In this document: positions 32,642 to 41,251 of the stretch, in pieces | Numbering within the stretch: position 1 is the first letter of the stretch | Layout: each line of letters starts with the position of its first letter | Source: Westiellopsis prolifica IICB1 | Lineage (GTDB): Bacteria; Cyanobacteriota; Cyanobacteriia; Cyanobacteriales; Nostocaceae | Assembly (NCBI RefSeq): GCF_004323185.1 | Contig: NZ_NAPS01000002.1 | Coordinates: 1,578,477-1,642,476 of the forward strand | DNA: 64,000 bases | Reading direction: 5' to 3' | The notes under the pieces: generated by a model | The model's database searches: none | What the model was told of the DNA's origin: nothing | The model's input: the letters and a program-made list of their open reading frames with translations, nothing else | Position numbers and translations under genes: made by a program

Positions 32642-33877
32642 TTAATTTGGTGAAGTACTAGTGGTTAATAAATGCCAACATTCCTTTGCAATTGCCCAAT
32701 CTTCTTGAGTTTGGATCACTAAAACGCGAACACTAGAATCTGCTGTTGCAATATCTTGGTCTTTGGGTGAACCTTGATTTTTAGTTTCATCAAGTTTGAG
32801 ACCCAAAAATGCAAAAGCTTCACACGCAGCAGTTCGCGTTAAAGAATGATTTTCTCCAATTCCCCCAGTAAATACTATCGCGTCTAATCCAGAGAGTGTA
32901 GCCAACATTGAACCAATGTGCGATCGCAATCTATGAATATACATATCAAAGGCTAACTTCGCGCGGGTATTACCTTCACTAATAGCTGTTTGAATCGTTC
33001 GCATATCAGCAGAGATACCAGAAATACCTTTCAATCCAGAGTTGTGATTGAGAATATCATCTAATTTGTCCGCATCTATTCCTTGCTGACGGAGAAGGTA
33101 AATTAAAATACCAGGATCGAGAGAACCACAACGAGTCCCCATCATTAATCCATCCAAGGGCGTAAATCCCATTGTAGTATCAATACTTTTACCATTTTTA
33201 ATTGCTGTCAAAGAGCAACCATTACCTAAATGACATGTAATCAGGCGCAAGGAATTTAAGTCTTTACCTAGTAATTGTGCTGCTCGTTGGCTACAATATT
33301 GGTGACTAATACCGTGAAAACCGTAACGACGAATATTTTCTTGCTCATACCATGCGTATGGGCCAGGATAAACAGCCGCAGGTAGAGGGATTTGGCTATG
33401 AAAGCCTGTATCAAATACTGCAACTTGAGGAGCATCAGGAAATATCTTTTGCGCTGCTGTTATTCCCTCCAGGTTAGCTGGATTGTGAATTGGAGCAAAA
33501 CTTGCTAAACGTTTGATGGCTGCTTTGACTTCTTGTGTCACCACAGTTGGCTGATGGTATTCCTGTCCGCCATGTACTACCCGATGACCGACTACATCAA
33601 TTTCTTGAGCTTCTTTGATCACCTTTGTTTCACCCTCAAGCAGAGTCTGCAATAAATGCTCAGTTGCAGATGCATGAGAATCAGCCTGAATTTTTTCATT
33701 TAAAACTGCGTCATTAGCAGTTTTAACTTCGAGTTCAGCAAATCCTTGATGATGAGTCCAGTCTACACTAGCTTTCCAAAGCGGCTGTGGTGGATGGTCT
33801 GGTAAGCGATCGTCAACAATTTCATATAAACGACTTTTCTGACTACTAGACCCGGCGTTAAGTACGAGGATTTTCAT
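32642..33877 (-). CDS. ackA: Acetate kinase
   Basis: 411 residues. Converts acetyl phosphate and ADP to acetate and ATP. N-terminal MKILVLNAGSSSQKSRLYE, the middle FDTGFHSQIP and YGFHGISHQYCSQRA, and the late VFTGGIGENHSLTR are the ASKHA/acetokinase signatures. Full length. No pta gene is adjacent. Confidence 0.95.
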   Translation of the reverse strand: MKILVLNAGSSSQKSRLYEIVDDRLPDHPPQPLWKASVDWTHHQGFAELEVKTANDAVLNEKIQADSHASATEHLLQTLLEGETKVIKEAQEIDVVGHRVVHGGQEYHQPTVVTQEVKAAIKRLASFAPIHNPANLEGITAAQKIFPDAPQVAVFDTGFHSQIPLPAAVYPGPYAWYEQENIRRYGFHGISHQYCSQRAAQLLGKDLNSLRLITCHLGNGCSLTAIKNGKSIDTTMGFTPLDGLMMGTRCGSLDPGILIYLLRQQGIDADKLDDILNHNSGLKGISGISADMRTIQTAISEGNTRAKLAFDMYIHRLRSHIGSMLATLSGLDAIVFTGGIGENHSLTRTAACEAFAFLGLKLDETKNQGSPKDQDIATADSSVRVLVIQTQEDWAIAKECWHLLTTSTSPN

Positions 33878-33879
33878 AA

Positions 33880-34032
33880 TATGTCATTAATGTCATTGGT
33901 TATTGGTCATTAGTCATTAGTCATTGGTCATTGGGCATGGGGCATGGGGCATTGGGAAAAGACTTGTCAAATAATTCTCCCCACACTTCCCACACTCCCC
34001 CCACTCCCTTATCCCCAATCCCCGATCCCCTA
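33880..34032. repeat. Heptad repeat plus fold-back repeat, copy 5
   Basis: Starts with about six (G)TCATTGG/GTCATTA heptads (33886-33932), then GGGCATGGGGCAT, core AAAGACTTGTCAAATAATTC, then a C-rich arm ending at the next gene's stop. Confidence 0.7.
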
Positions 34033-34668
34033 CGTCCCTGGTCGTGAGCGCAATTCTTCTGTCATGTAATTGCGATCGCCTAATACTTGCAGCATGGGGC
34101 CATGAATATCAAATTTAACAATACTGACAGAGGTTGCTGGCATATCGATGCGATCGCGATAGCGTCCTAAATCAATGCCTAATAGGTTGCAAAGTATAAT
34201 CCGAATGGTGGCTTTGTGAGAAACAACTAAAACGTTACCTTCTGGGTGTTTTTCTGTAATTTCTGTGATCACAAGAGAAGCACGACTAGCAATCTGCACT
34301 GCTGTTTCTCCTCCTGTAGGTGGGTTCCAAGCTGGTTCGGCTAACCAACGCAAGTAATCATCAAGATAGTACTGCTTGACAAAATCGACGTCTTGACCTT
34401 CCCATTTGCCATAGTTGATTTCTTTAAGTCCGTCTCGCAGCTCCATTTTCATGCCTATAGCGTCACACAATGCCTTGGCTGTGGCAATAGTTCGTTTTTT
34501 GGGACTAACATAAATTGCTGTCCAAGGTATGGAACTATATGCTTCGGCGAATGCTTTAGCCATGAGTGTCCCTTCTGGTGTTAACTCCGGATCTAGTTCT
34601 CCACAGTATCCCCCAGTCTGGCTGTAAATTGTTTCACCGTGTCGCAGCAAATGTAGTTTTAAAGCCAT
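34030..34668 (-). CDS. Histidine phosphatase family protein
   Basis: 212 residues. The catalytic RHG motif is LLRHGET with His10. Acid residue in LKEINYGKWEG and the second histidine in VLVVSHKATIR are present. Members dephosphorylate sugar phosphates, nucleotides or related compounds, some acting as phosphoglycerate mutases. The substrate cannot be told. Stop codon overlaps the edge of the fold-back repeat. Confidence 0.88.
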   Translation of the reverse strand: MALKLHLLRHGETIYSQTGGYCGELDPELTPEGTLMAKAFAEAYSSIPWTAIYVSPKKRTIATAKALCDAIGMKMELRDGLKEINYGKWEGQDVDFVKQYYLDDYLRWLAEPAWNPPTGGETAVQIASRASLVITEITEKHPEGNVLVVSHKATIRIILCNLLGIDLGRYRDRIDMPATSVSIVKFDIHGPMLQVLGDRNYMTEELRSRPGT

Positions 34669-34856
34669 AAAATATCTCTGAGCACTCTTATTAAGTTAAT
34701 AGTGTTATAGCTGTTGTGTAAAAAATTTTTTTAGACTTATATTTGCTTTTTTCTTTTCTCGACCAAAACTCACTTCATATTACTCAATACGAATCCGGCT
34801 CACAGGGTTATGATAACTTTCAAATAAACTAAGGTTGTGGGGGTTGATGGTTGGTG

Positions 34857-36023
34857 TCAAAGATGCTTTGTGTCATTCACTGAAATGGTAAAGTAGCAAA
34901 AATCAAAAGTATGAAACCTCCCTCGCAACGAATGAAAGAAGCACATTTTTCTGAGAGTTCTAAAACCCGCTACCAAAGATTTCATGATTGCAGCCAAAAA
35001 CAGCAATTCACTTTTTTTGGAATTTGTCGGTAAATCCCCACGGATAGAATCTTTGGGTAACGTTCCCGCAAAAGGGGGATTATCAAACATCACCTTATAG
35101 CGACGGCGCAAATCATCTTCTGTCAGTCCCCCCATATCTGACAACACATTTGCTACCTTCAGCTTGGCGTTGCGAATTCCATGCAGCACCAAATTCATCA
35201 TCGAAATTCGCATCATCTGGCGGGAGACATCAAAGCCATAAATCGACTCTTCCAAAAGTTTCCAGTCAGGTAATCTATCCCCATTTCCTTTGCGATAAGT
35301 CTGGAGATTGGGGATTTGCTGTTTTGCTTGGGCCAAAGTCAGTCCCCGTTTTTCCAGCCAATCTTCACCGTAAATCGGCACTTCTATGGGATTTTCGCTG
35401 TACTTAGCCAAAATATACTCAATACTATCAATTAAAAATCCTGCTGTTCCACAAGCCAAATCACAGATAGTATCCCCCAAATCTGGGTCAACCATCTCCA
35501 CCATAAACGCCCGTATCTGTCGGGGAGTACGGAATTGACCATTAAGCGCAGATTGACCTAAATGGGTTAACAGGTACTCAAAAATATCACCTTTGACATC
35601 CTGACCCATTTTGAGGAAATCCAAGGTATCCAGTTCATCAACTACCAACTTGAGAACATTCGGGTCATTAATTTCTAAAACCGCATCCCGGAAATATTCT
35701 GCCACTTTTGGCTCATCTTTCAGCAAAGAATTCGCCATATACGGGAAAACCTCATCCCGCAGAAAGTCGCGCAGTTCAGTACCACTTTTGAAACGCCATT
35801 TTGACCAGCGATAGCGTTCTGCTTGCTGGGGAAATAGTAATTTAGCATTACCATTATTACCCGTCAGACGGGCGCGTAACTCCCGATTTGCTTCTTCTTC
35901 ATCCAACAACTTTAGGTATATGAGGTAAGAAATCTGCTCAATGTAAGTGACAGGATTTGTTACCCCACCAGCCCATAAAGTATCAGTAATATGCTTGAGT
36001 TTGCGACGAATTTCTTGATCCAT
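34857..36023 (-). pseudogene. hsdM: Type I restriction-modification methylase subunit HsdM, C-terminus lost
   Basis: Residues 1-353 are a good HsdM: helical N-terminal domain, SAM motif DLACGTAGF at 188-196 and the catalytic NPPF at 315-318. After MKSLVAG (about 34965) the frame continues into unrelated residues and stops at 388, whereas HsdM proteins run to roughly 480-500 residues with a conserved VVVPEGVLF segment here. The break removes the C-terminal target-binding/HsdS-contact part, so methylation activity is doubtful. It is 10 bp downstream of hsdR. No specificity gene hsdS is present nearby. Confidence 0.75.
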
Positions 36024-36032
36024 ATTGTTCTT

Positions 36033-38261
36033 TTAACCCTCTGTACCTGTAGCATCCACCGTAAACACAGAGCGGTTTAGTTCATCAAAAATATCCCGCA
36101 ATCCCTGCTCACCAAACAGTTCTATACCTAAACCAGCAGCATTGAGAACTGAGAGGGGTGGCAAGAATAAATCATCTATGGTTAGCTGACCTTTGGCAAT
36201 ACCCCGATTTTTCAACAAAGAAAGATACTGAGCTTGCGCTGGTGCGAAAGAGTGAGAAACTAACCAAGCTCTAAAGTTTTCTTCCAGTAATTCTTCGTGG
36301 CTTTTAATCTTTAATGTTCCCAATGCTGCCCGAATAAAATCAATCAGGCTACCATTATAATTTCGGTAAGCTCGTCGCAGGTTCTCTTCATTAAAGTAAT
36401 ATCGGGGCATATTCAAACGCCGCACCAGTTCCGTTTCTTCGGTTTCCGTCAACAATTCTCCATCTCGAATTTTCTGGAGTGTTGGATCATTATTAACAGC
36501 AGATTGAATAGTTTGCTCCCAATTAGTGACATAATCCCGCTTATCAACCCGCTCCCCTTCTGTACCTACTTCTACATAACTGACATATTGCTGCCATCTA
36601 TCCCTAAGCCCTAATTCAATTAATTCTGACCGAAGACGGGATTGTTGCTGGTTGCTTCTAGTTGATACATGACCTCGACCAGTTTCAGCATAAATATCAG
36701 TATCGCTGTCATTAAAATATTGGTGATTTCCGAAGAAATCATAAATAACAAACTTGCGTTTATCAATATGTGGCGCAGTCCTTGTCCCCCGTCCACGAAT
36801 CTGTTGATAAAGAATTGGACTCCGCACTGTTCGACACATAACTAAATGCAAAACTTCCCGGCAATCAAAGCCAGTATTGAGCATATCAACACTGACTGCA
36901 ACTTGGGGGTAATCCTCATATTTGAACTGACGAATTAAGTCATCAGCATTATAGACATCACTGGTAATTACCTCAGCGTAACGACCCTTACATTCTGGAT
37001 GTAATTCGTTAAGATATCTTGTCAACCGTGCCGCATGATTTTTTGTCAAAGCAAATACTATTGATTTACCAGGCCCAATCTTTTGTCCTGGTGCTAATTC
37101 TTGATAATTCTCCCAAGCCAATCTATCAAATTCCTGCATCATTAGGCGGTTACTCGCCTCATTAGTCCATTTGCGTTCAAAGGCTGCTGGGTCATAATAA
37201 ACCTCATCAACTTCAGCACCTTCAGCAATAATTTCAGTGATGCCAGTGGCAAACCGATAGGGAACAAGATACTTTTGCTCAAATGCTGTTTGGATAGAGT
37301 AAGTAAAATCTGGCTGCTCATTCCGGCAGCTGTAGAAATCAAAAGTGTTACGTTCAATGTAAGCTGCTGGCGTAGCAGTTAAACCAATATGAAACGCATC
37401 AAAATGTGTAAGTGCAGTCTGCCAAACACCATAAATCGAACGGTGACATTCATCAGCCACAACAACATCAAAATAGCCACTAGTAAACTCCCGATAACGG
37501 CTAATCATTGTTTGGAGTAAGCAAACTGTAATTTGCTGCTCTTGCCGGATCACACTCGGCTTGAGCCAGTAGCTACCATACTGATTTAAAACATCTTGAA
37601 TTGCTTCTAATGCCTGTTTTGCTAATTGCTCCCTATCTACTAAAAACAGAATTTTTTCTGCATATCCTGATTGAATTAGGCGTTTTAATTGCAGACAAAT
37701 TAAATCAGTTTTCCCTGTCCCAGTTGGCAGTTCGAGTAAAAATCGCCGTTTGCCCAATTCAACCGCATGGTCAATAGCTTGCATAGTTTCCCTTTGATAG
37801 GGACGAACTAAGCGAATTTCACCCTGTCGAGTGTAATATTCAGGAATTTCAATAGTAGCTAGGGGTTGACGGGTTGAGCGCATTTCCAGCAATCGCTCTA
37901 AATCTCGCCGTGAGAAAAAAGAATTAACAATCCGCGCATCATCGTTTTGATAGTCCCAGAAATAAATCAGTTCGCCATTACTGAGGAAAATAAATGGTGC
38001 TTCCAGCTTCCGAGCATAGGGAAGTGCTTGATTTTTAGCAACATAAGGCTCAATCGCACGCTTTTTAGCTTCAATCACAGCCAAGGGACGACCTCTTTGG
38101 TCAAGCAGTACATAATCGGCTCTACCTCTCCTACCATCTGCCATTTGAGCCGAAACCTCAGTCATTACCTGAGATTTATCAGCCGGGTTCCATCCTGCTT
38201 GGCGGAGAAGATCATCAATATTAATACGTGCGTCTGTCTCTTTGCTAAAGTCGCTCATCAA
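36033..38261 (-). CDS. hsdR: Type I restriction endonuclease subunit R
   Basis: 742 residues. N-terminal nuclease with ADYVLLD...LAVIEAKK (Asp49, Glu64, Lys66). Superfamily 2 helicase motor: Walker A LPTGTGKT at 178-185, DECH box at 270-273, GLTATPA, and the late QIRGRGTRT motif VI. C-terminal EcoEI-type region YFNEENLRRAYRNYNG. Intact reading frame, but methylase and specificity partners are truncated or missing, so a working restriction enzyme is unlikely unless other subunits are supplied from elsewhere. Confidence 0.9.
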   Translation of the reverse strand: MMSDFSKETDARINIDDLLRQAGWNPADKSQVMTEVSAQMADGRRGRADYVLLDQRGRPLAVIEAKKRAIEPYVAKNQALPYARKLEAPFIFLSNGELIYFWDYQNDDARIVNSFFSRRDLERLLEMRSTRQPLATIEIPEYYTRQGEIRLVRPYQRETMQAIDHAVELGKRRFLLELPTGTGKTDLICLQLKRLIQSGYAEKILFLVDREQLAKQALEAIQDVLNQYGSYWLKPSVIRQEQQITVCLLQTMISRYREFTSGYFDVVVADECHRSIYGVWQTALTHFDAFHIGLTATPAAYIERNTFDFYSCRNEQPDFTYSIQTAFEQKYLVPYRFATGITEIIAEGAEVDEVYYDPAAFERKWTNEASNRLMMQEFDRLAWENYQELAPGQKIGPGKSIVFALTKNHAARLTRYLNELHPECKGRYAEVITSDVYNADDLIRQFKYEDYPQVAVSVDMLNTGFDCREVLHLVMCRTVRSPILYQQIRGRGTRTAPHIDKRKFVIYDFFGNHQYFNDSDTDIYAETGRGHVSTRSNQQQSRLRSELIELGLRDRWQQYVSYVEVGTEGERVDKRDYVTNWEQTIQSAVNNDPTLQKIRDGELLTETEETELVRRLNMPRYYFNEENLRRAYRNYNGSLIDFIRAALGTLKIKSHEELLEENFRAWLVSHSFAPAQAQYLSLLKNRGIAKGQLTIDDLFLPPLSVLNAAGLGIELFGEQGLRDIFDELNRSVFTVDATGTEG

Positions 38262-38333
38262 ATCACTCCTGTCTTACCAAAGTTAGCACGAAGCTCTCAG
38301 CGTAAACACCATTTTTGCTTTATCTCAGAAGTT

Positions 38334-38717
38334 TTAACTTTTTCCCAACTTCAGCGCCAACTTTTGATAAATTTGGTCCAGCCAAACGGGAATCACAGGT
38401 TTACCTTCATCCAAAGATGCGATCACCTTTTTTCTGTCAAACTCCACAAGCTCAAGCGATACCTTCTCTTCTCCTGTCGGAAACGCTGCGCGAACGAGAG
38501 GCTCCGCCAACGGTACGCCTAACGGCGATCGCTCCTGTGTTTCTGACAACAATATAAAGCGTCTACCTGTACCTGAAGTAAATAACTCTGGCTCTTGGTC
38601 TTTCTGCTTTTTCAAGGTTTCACAGGTCAACCAGGAAGATTTTACACGAGTGCGATCGCCACAGTGAATTACATCTACAAATCTTGGTTTGGGTTGATGA
38701 AGCGATCGCAGTCCCAA
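38334..38717 (-). CDS. Unknown protein with a repeat-encoded insert
   Basis: 127 residues from a TTG start at 38717; the frame is open about 18 codons further upstream to a stop but offers no ATG. Positively charged, with RFILLSETQ and a helical tail DQIYQKLALKLGKS. The segment ERSPLGVPLAEPLVRAAFP (about 38478-38532) is encoded by the palindrome-rich repeat common in cyanobacterial genomes, here inserted in frame. Upstream of hsdR on the same strand. Function unknown. Confidence 0.45.
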   Translation of the reverse strand: MGLRSLHQPKPRFVDVIHCGDRTRVKSSWLTCETLKKQKDQEPELFTSGTGRRFILLSETQERSPLGVPLAEPLVRAAFPTGEEKVSLELVEFDRKKVIASLDEGKPVIPVWLDQIYQKLALKLGKS

Positions 38718-38781
38718 CTCGAAGGCAAAATTTGCTGGTGGGAAATGGTTAAAAACGGCTGCAAAATCAAATTACGTGAGG

Positions 38782-38914
38782 GTTTCAATACCCCTCACAG
38801 CTAGAGGCGGGTTGAAAGTTCAACAAAATATAGTTTTCTAGCCAAGAGCTAGATGAGACTAACTGTATCTGCAATGTTTCAAAGTTTATAGAAAGTTTAT
38901 AAGTGGGTTGAAAG
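38782..38914. CRISPR. Lone CRISPR-type repeat plus degenerate second copy
   Basis: The 37-bp unit at 38782-38818 starts GTTTCAATACCCC and ends GGCGGGTTGAAAG, a layout typical of cyanobacterial repeats (GTTTCAA... TTGAAAG ends, internal CCCCTC/GAGGCGGG stem). After 57 bp a second unit at 38876-38914 keeps only the ends GTTTCAAAG and GTGGGTTGAAAG. There is no longer series of spacers. The IS630 starts five bases after the second unit. This looks like the remains of an array, not a working one. Confidence 0.6.
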
Positions 38915-38919
38915 GAATA

Positions 38920-40108
38920 AGCTGCTACGCAGCTTGATTGTATAATATAAGATTTAGTAACAAGCGCGATCGCCAGCCACGTATGCCAGCAAAAAACCAT
39001 CTTTCTCAAGAGCAGAAGGAACGGCTATTGAAAACGTTAAAAGAGCATGAAAATCCCTATGTAAGAGAGAAGATTTTAATTTTATTGTTGATGAATGATG
39101 GAAAAACTTACCAAGAGATTAGTAATTTTTTAGATATTGCATATCCAACAGTAGCGTATTGGGCGGTTCACGGCGACCCAGAAACAAGTGAAAGTTTCTT
39201 AGATGGAAGAAGAGAAGGAAATTTCCGTAAAGTTACTAAAGAATATGAGGATTTGTTATTAGAAGTTGTTGAACAAGACCCAGGAGAATATGGGTATGAA
39301 TTTGGTCGATGGACAGCAGCAAGACTAGCAACATATCTAGAAAAAGTAACAGGAATTAAGTTAAGTGGTTCTCAAGTCAGGAGAATATTAGAGCGAAAAA
39401 AGTACGTTTACCTCTGGGCAAAGTACAGCCTGGAGGACAAACAGAATCCGGAAAAACGTAAGGCGTTTAAAGAAAAATTATCAGAATATCTAAGAATAAC
39501 TAAGGAATCTCCAGAACGTTTACAGGTATGGTTTTGGGACGAAAGTGGATTTAGTTTAAGAGTGATAAGAAGAAAAAATTGGGGTAAGAAAGGTACAAGA
39601 AAAAAAGTTACAGGACAAAGGAGAAGAGGAAGGGTAAATATTATGGGAGGGTTACGTTATCATGACAAAAAGAGAATGAATTTTGTGATTAAAAAAGGAA
39701 ATGCAGATGTATTTTATGAGCAGATTAAATTATTGAACAATTTTCTCTTGCAAGAATGGTTAGAGCAAGGAAAACCAATTGAAGAATTTAAAGATGGTTC
39801 GGCGAAAATAGTTATTATCCTAGATAATGCTAGTTTCCATAAAAGAAAAGATATTTTAGATAAAATTGAGTCAGAAATGCCAAATATGATTCTAGAATTT
39901 TTACCACCGTATAGTCCAGATTTCAATTTAATTGAACTAGTTTGGCATTCGGCAAAAGAATATATAGCTCATAGATTATTCGAGTCAGTATCACAGTTAG
40001 AAGAGTTGTTAAATAAATTGCTAAATGAAGGAGGTCTTATTATTAAATGGGAGCGCAAGATTAAAAATAAAGGAAATGCTGTTTATTAAATTTAGCTGCG
40101 TAGCAGCT
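38920..40108 (+). mobile_element. IS630-family insertion sequence
   Basis: 1189 bp. The ends AGCTGCTACGCAGCT (38920-38934) and AGCTGCGTAGCAGCT (40094-40108) are inverted copies; each is itself nearly palindromic. Flanking TA dinucleotides on both sides (38918-38919, 40109-40110) are the TA target duplication of this family. It carries one transposase gene. Confidence 0.92.
38983..40089 (+). CDS. IS630-family transposase
   Basis: 368 residues from the ATG at 38983 (MPAKNHLSQEQKERL); a longer frame from 38938 only adds residues over the IS end and is not favoured. N-terminal helix-turn-helix (TYQEISNFLDIAYPTVAYW), then the DDE nuclease: Asp186 in FWDESGF, Asp281 in IILDNASFHK, Glu318 in NLIELVW. 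Complete and uninterrupted, so the element may still be active. Base composition is more AT-rich than the neighbours. Confidence 0.95.
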   Translation: MPAKNHLSQEQKERLLKTLKEHENPYVREKILILLLMNDGKTYQEISNFLDIAYPTVAYWAVHGDPETSESFLDGRREGNFRKVTKEYEDLLLEVVEQDPGEYGYEFGRWTAARLATYLEKVTGIKLSGSQVRRILERKKYVYLWAKYSLEDKQNPEKRKAFKEKLSEYLRITKESPERLQVWFWDESGFSLRVIRRKNWGKKGTRKKVTGQRRRGRVNIMGGLRYHDKKRMNFVIKKGNADVFYEQIKLLNNFLLQEWLEQGKPIEEFKDGSAKIVIILDNASFHKRKDILDKIESEMPNMILEFLPPYSPDFNLIELVWHSAKEYIAHRLFESVSQLEELLNKLLNEGGLIIKWERKIKNKGNAVY

Positions 40109-40242
40109 TATCACCTTCCCAATTTCTATTATTCTAGAAATTCAATCAAAACTGAGGTTTTATAGAATCAAGTTCCGCATAATAGAATAAAGGGAAGATT
40201 GTTGTTGAAAAGGACAGCAATTTGGCAAACGACAACAGTTAA

Positions 40243-40314
40243 AGCGGGTGATGGGACTCGAACCCACGACGTTCACCTTGGGAAGGTGACATTCTACCAC
40301 TGAATTACACCCGC
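40243..40314 (-). tRNA. tRNA-Gly (CCC)
   Basis: 72 nt on the minus strand. Acceptor stem GCGGGTG/CACCCGC, T-arm GGGTTCGAGTCCC, anticodon stem TCACC/GGTGA with loop TTCCCAA, giving anticodon CCC. The CCA end is not encoded. Confidence 0.93.
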
Positions 40315-40414
40315 AAAAGGATTTAGCATAAATCAAGCTAAAGGCTATTATACTACTAGTTTTTTATTTTTAAGCACTAAAGTGCTTACTACAAGCACCT
40401 ACTCCCAAAGCCAA

Positions 40415-41062
40415 CTAAACTGCAACTTCAATAATTCTTTGTCCCAAGACTTGTGGTGCTTCTACATTCAAAGTCATGCGATCGCACCGAAACGTCACAA
40501 AAGGCTGACCCAAACCTATCTCTGCAAAAGGACTTTCAGCAGGAACTTCTAATTTAGAACCAACTAAACTCAAACGCGATTCTAATTCAGCAGAAAATAA
40601 AAGCAAATCTGAATTCATCATACTAAAACTAGACCCGCTAAATTTCTGCGGCCATGCAAACCAAGGTTGATTAGATTTAAAAGAACATAGCGTCCTATCC
40701 CCTTGAAGGACAATAGCAGAGCTATTATTTTCCCAGGTAAAATTAGCTAACTCTTTTGGTAGTCCCCAAATTTCCCGACCACCAGCTACAGAATCGGGAT
40801 TATCTACATAAATATGGGAAACCCAGCCACCAATTTTGCCTTGATAACTTACAGTTGCGGATACAACAATTAGCTCACTATACTCTAATACTGACTCTGA
40901 ACTGTAATAAGAGAGATACACAGCACCCAACGTTCTACCAGGCCAAACAGTCTTAATTTCTAACTCTTTGGGAATTAAATGGCGAACACGGTTAACATCT
41001 AGTAAATGCGAAGTTAGTAGAGCATAGCCTTTTAAGATCCAAGGTGCTGCTGGATATGACAT
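40415..41062 (-). CDS. Acetoacetate decarboxylase-family protein
   Basis: 215 residues from the ATG at 41062, preceded by AGGAGATTAAA. The frame opens 29 codons earlier, but that part looks like translated leader. PAAPWILKGYALL, VSHIYVDNPDSVAGGREIWGLPKELA and the beta-barrel-like C-terminus match the ADC-like superfamily. The Schiff-base lysine of true acetoacetate decarboxylase lies in the GREIWGLPK region, where a lysine (GLPKEL) is present. The real substrate is unknown. Confidence 0.75.
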   Translation of the reverse strand: MSYPAAPWILKGYALLTSHLLDVNRVRHLIPKELEIKTVWPGRTLGAVYLSYYSSESVLEYSELIVVSATVSYQGKIGGWVSHIYVDNPDSVAGGREIWGLPKELANFTWENNSSAIVLQGDRTLCSFKSNQPWFAWPQKFSGSSFSMMNSDLLLFSAELESRLSLVGSKLEVPAESPFAEIGLGQPFVTFRCDRMTLNVEAPQVLGQRIIEVAV

Positions 41063-41134
41063 TTTAATCTCCTGTAATGGAAGGGAACAGAGACAACACA
41101 AGGGGAACATAGTACCTATCATCCAAGCATCCAA

Positions 41135-41175
41135 CAAAAAAATGACCACCCAAAGACATATCTTGAGTGGTCATT
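41135..41175 (-). terminator. Intrinsic terminator of dnaK
   Basis: On the minus strand AATGACCACTCAAGA pairs with TCTTTGGGTGGTCATT (mismatch tolerated), followed by seven T. It lies about 80 bp after the dnaK stop. Confidence 0.75.
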
Positions 41176-41251
41176 GTTAATAAATATTTGTTGTTTGTTA
41201 ATAGTTACTTATTGGTGGTTGTTCCCAACAATGAACAACCAACAATCAACA

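Noticed and set aside
38938..38982. Longer start for the IS630 transposase
   Set aside because: The upstream ATG lies just inside the IS end and adds residues with no family match; the ATG at 38983 fits the family.
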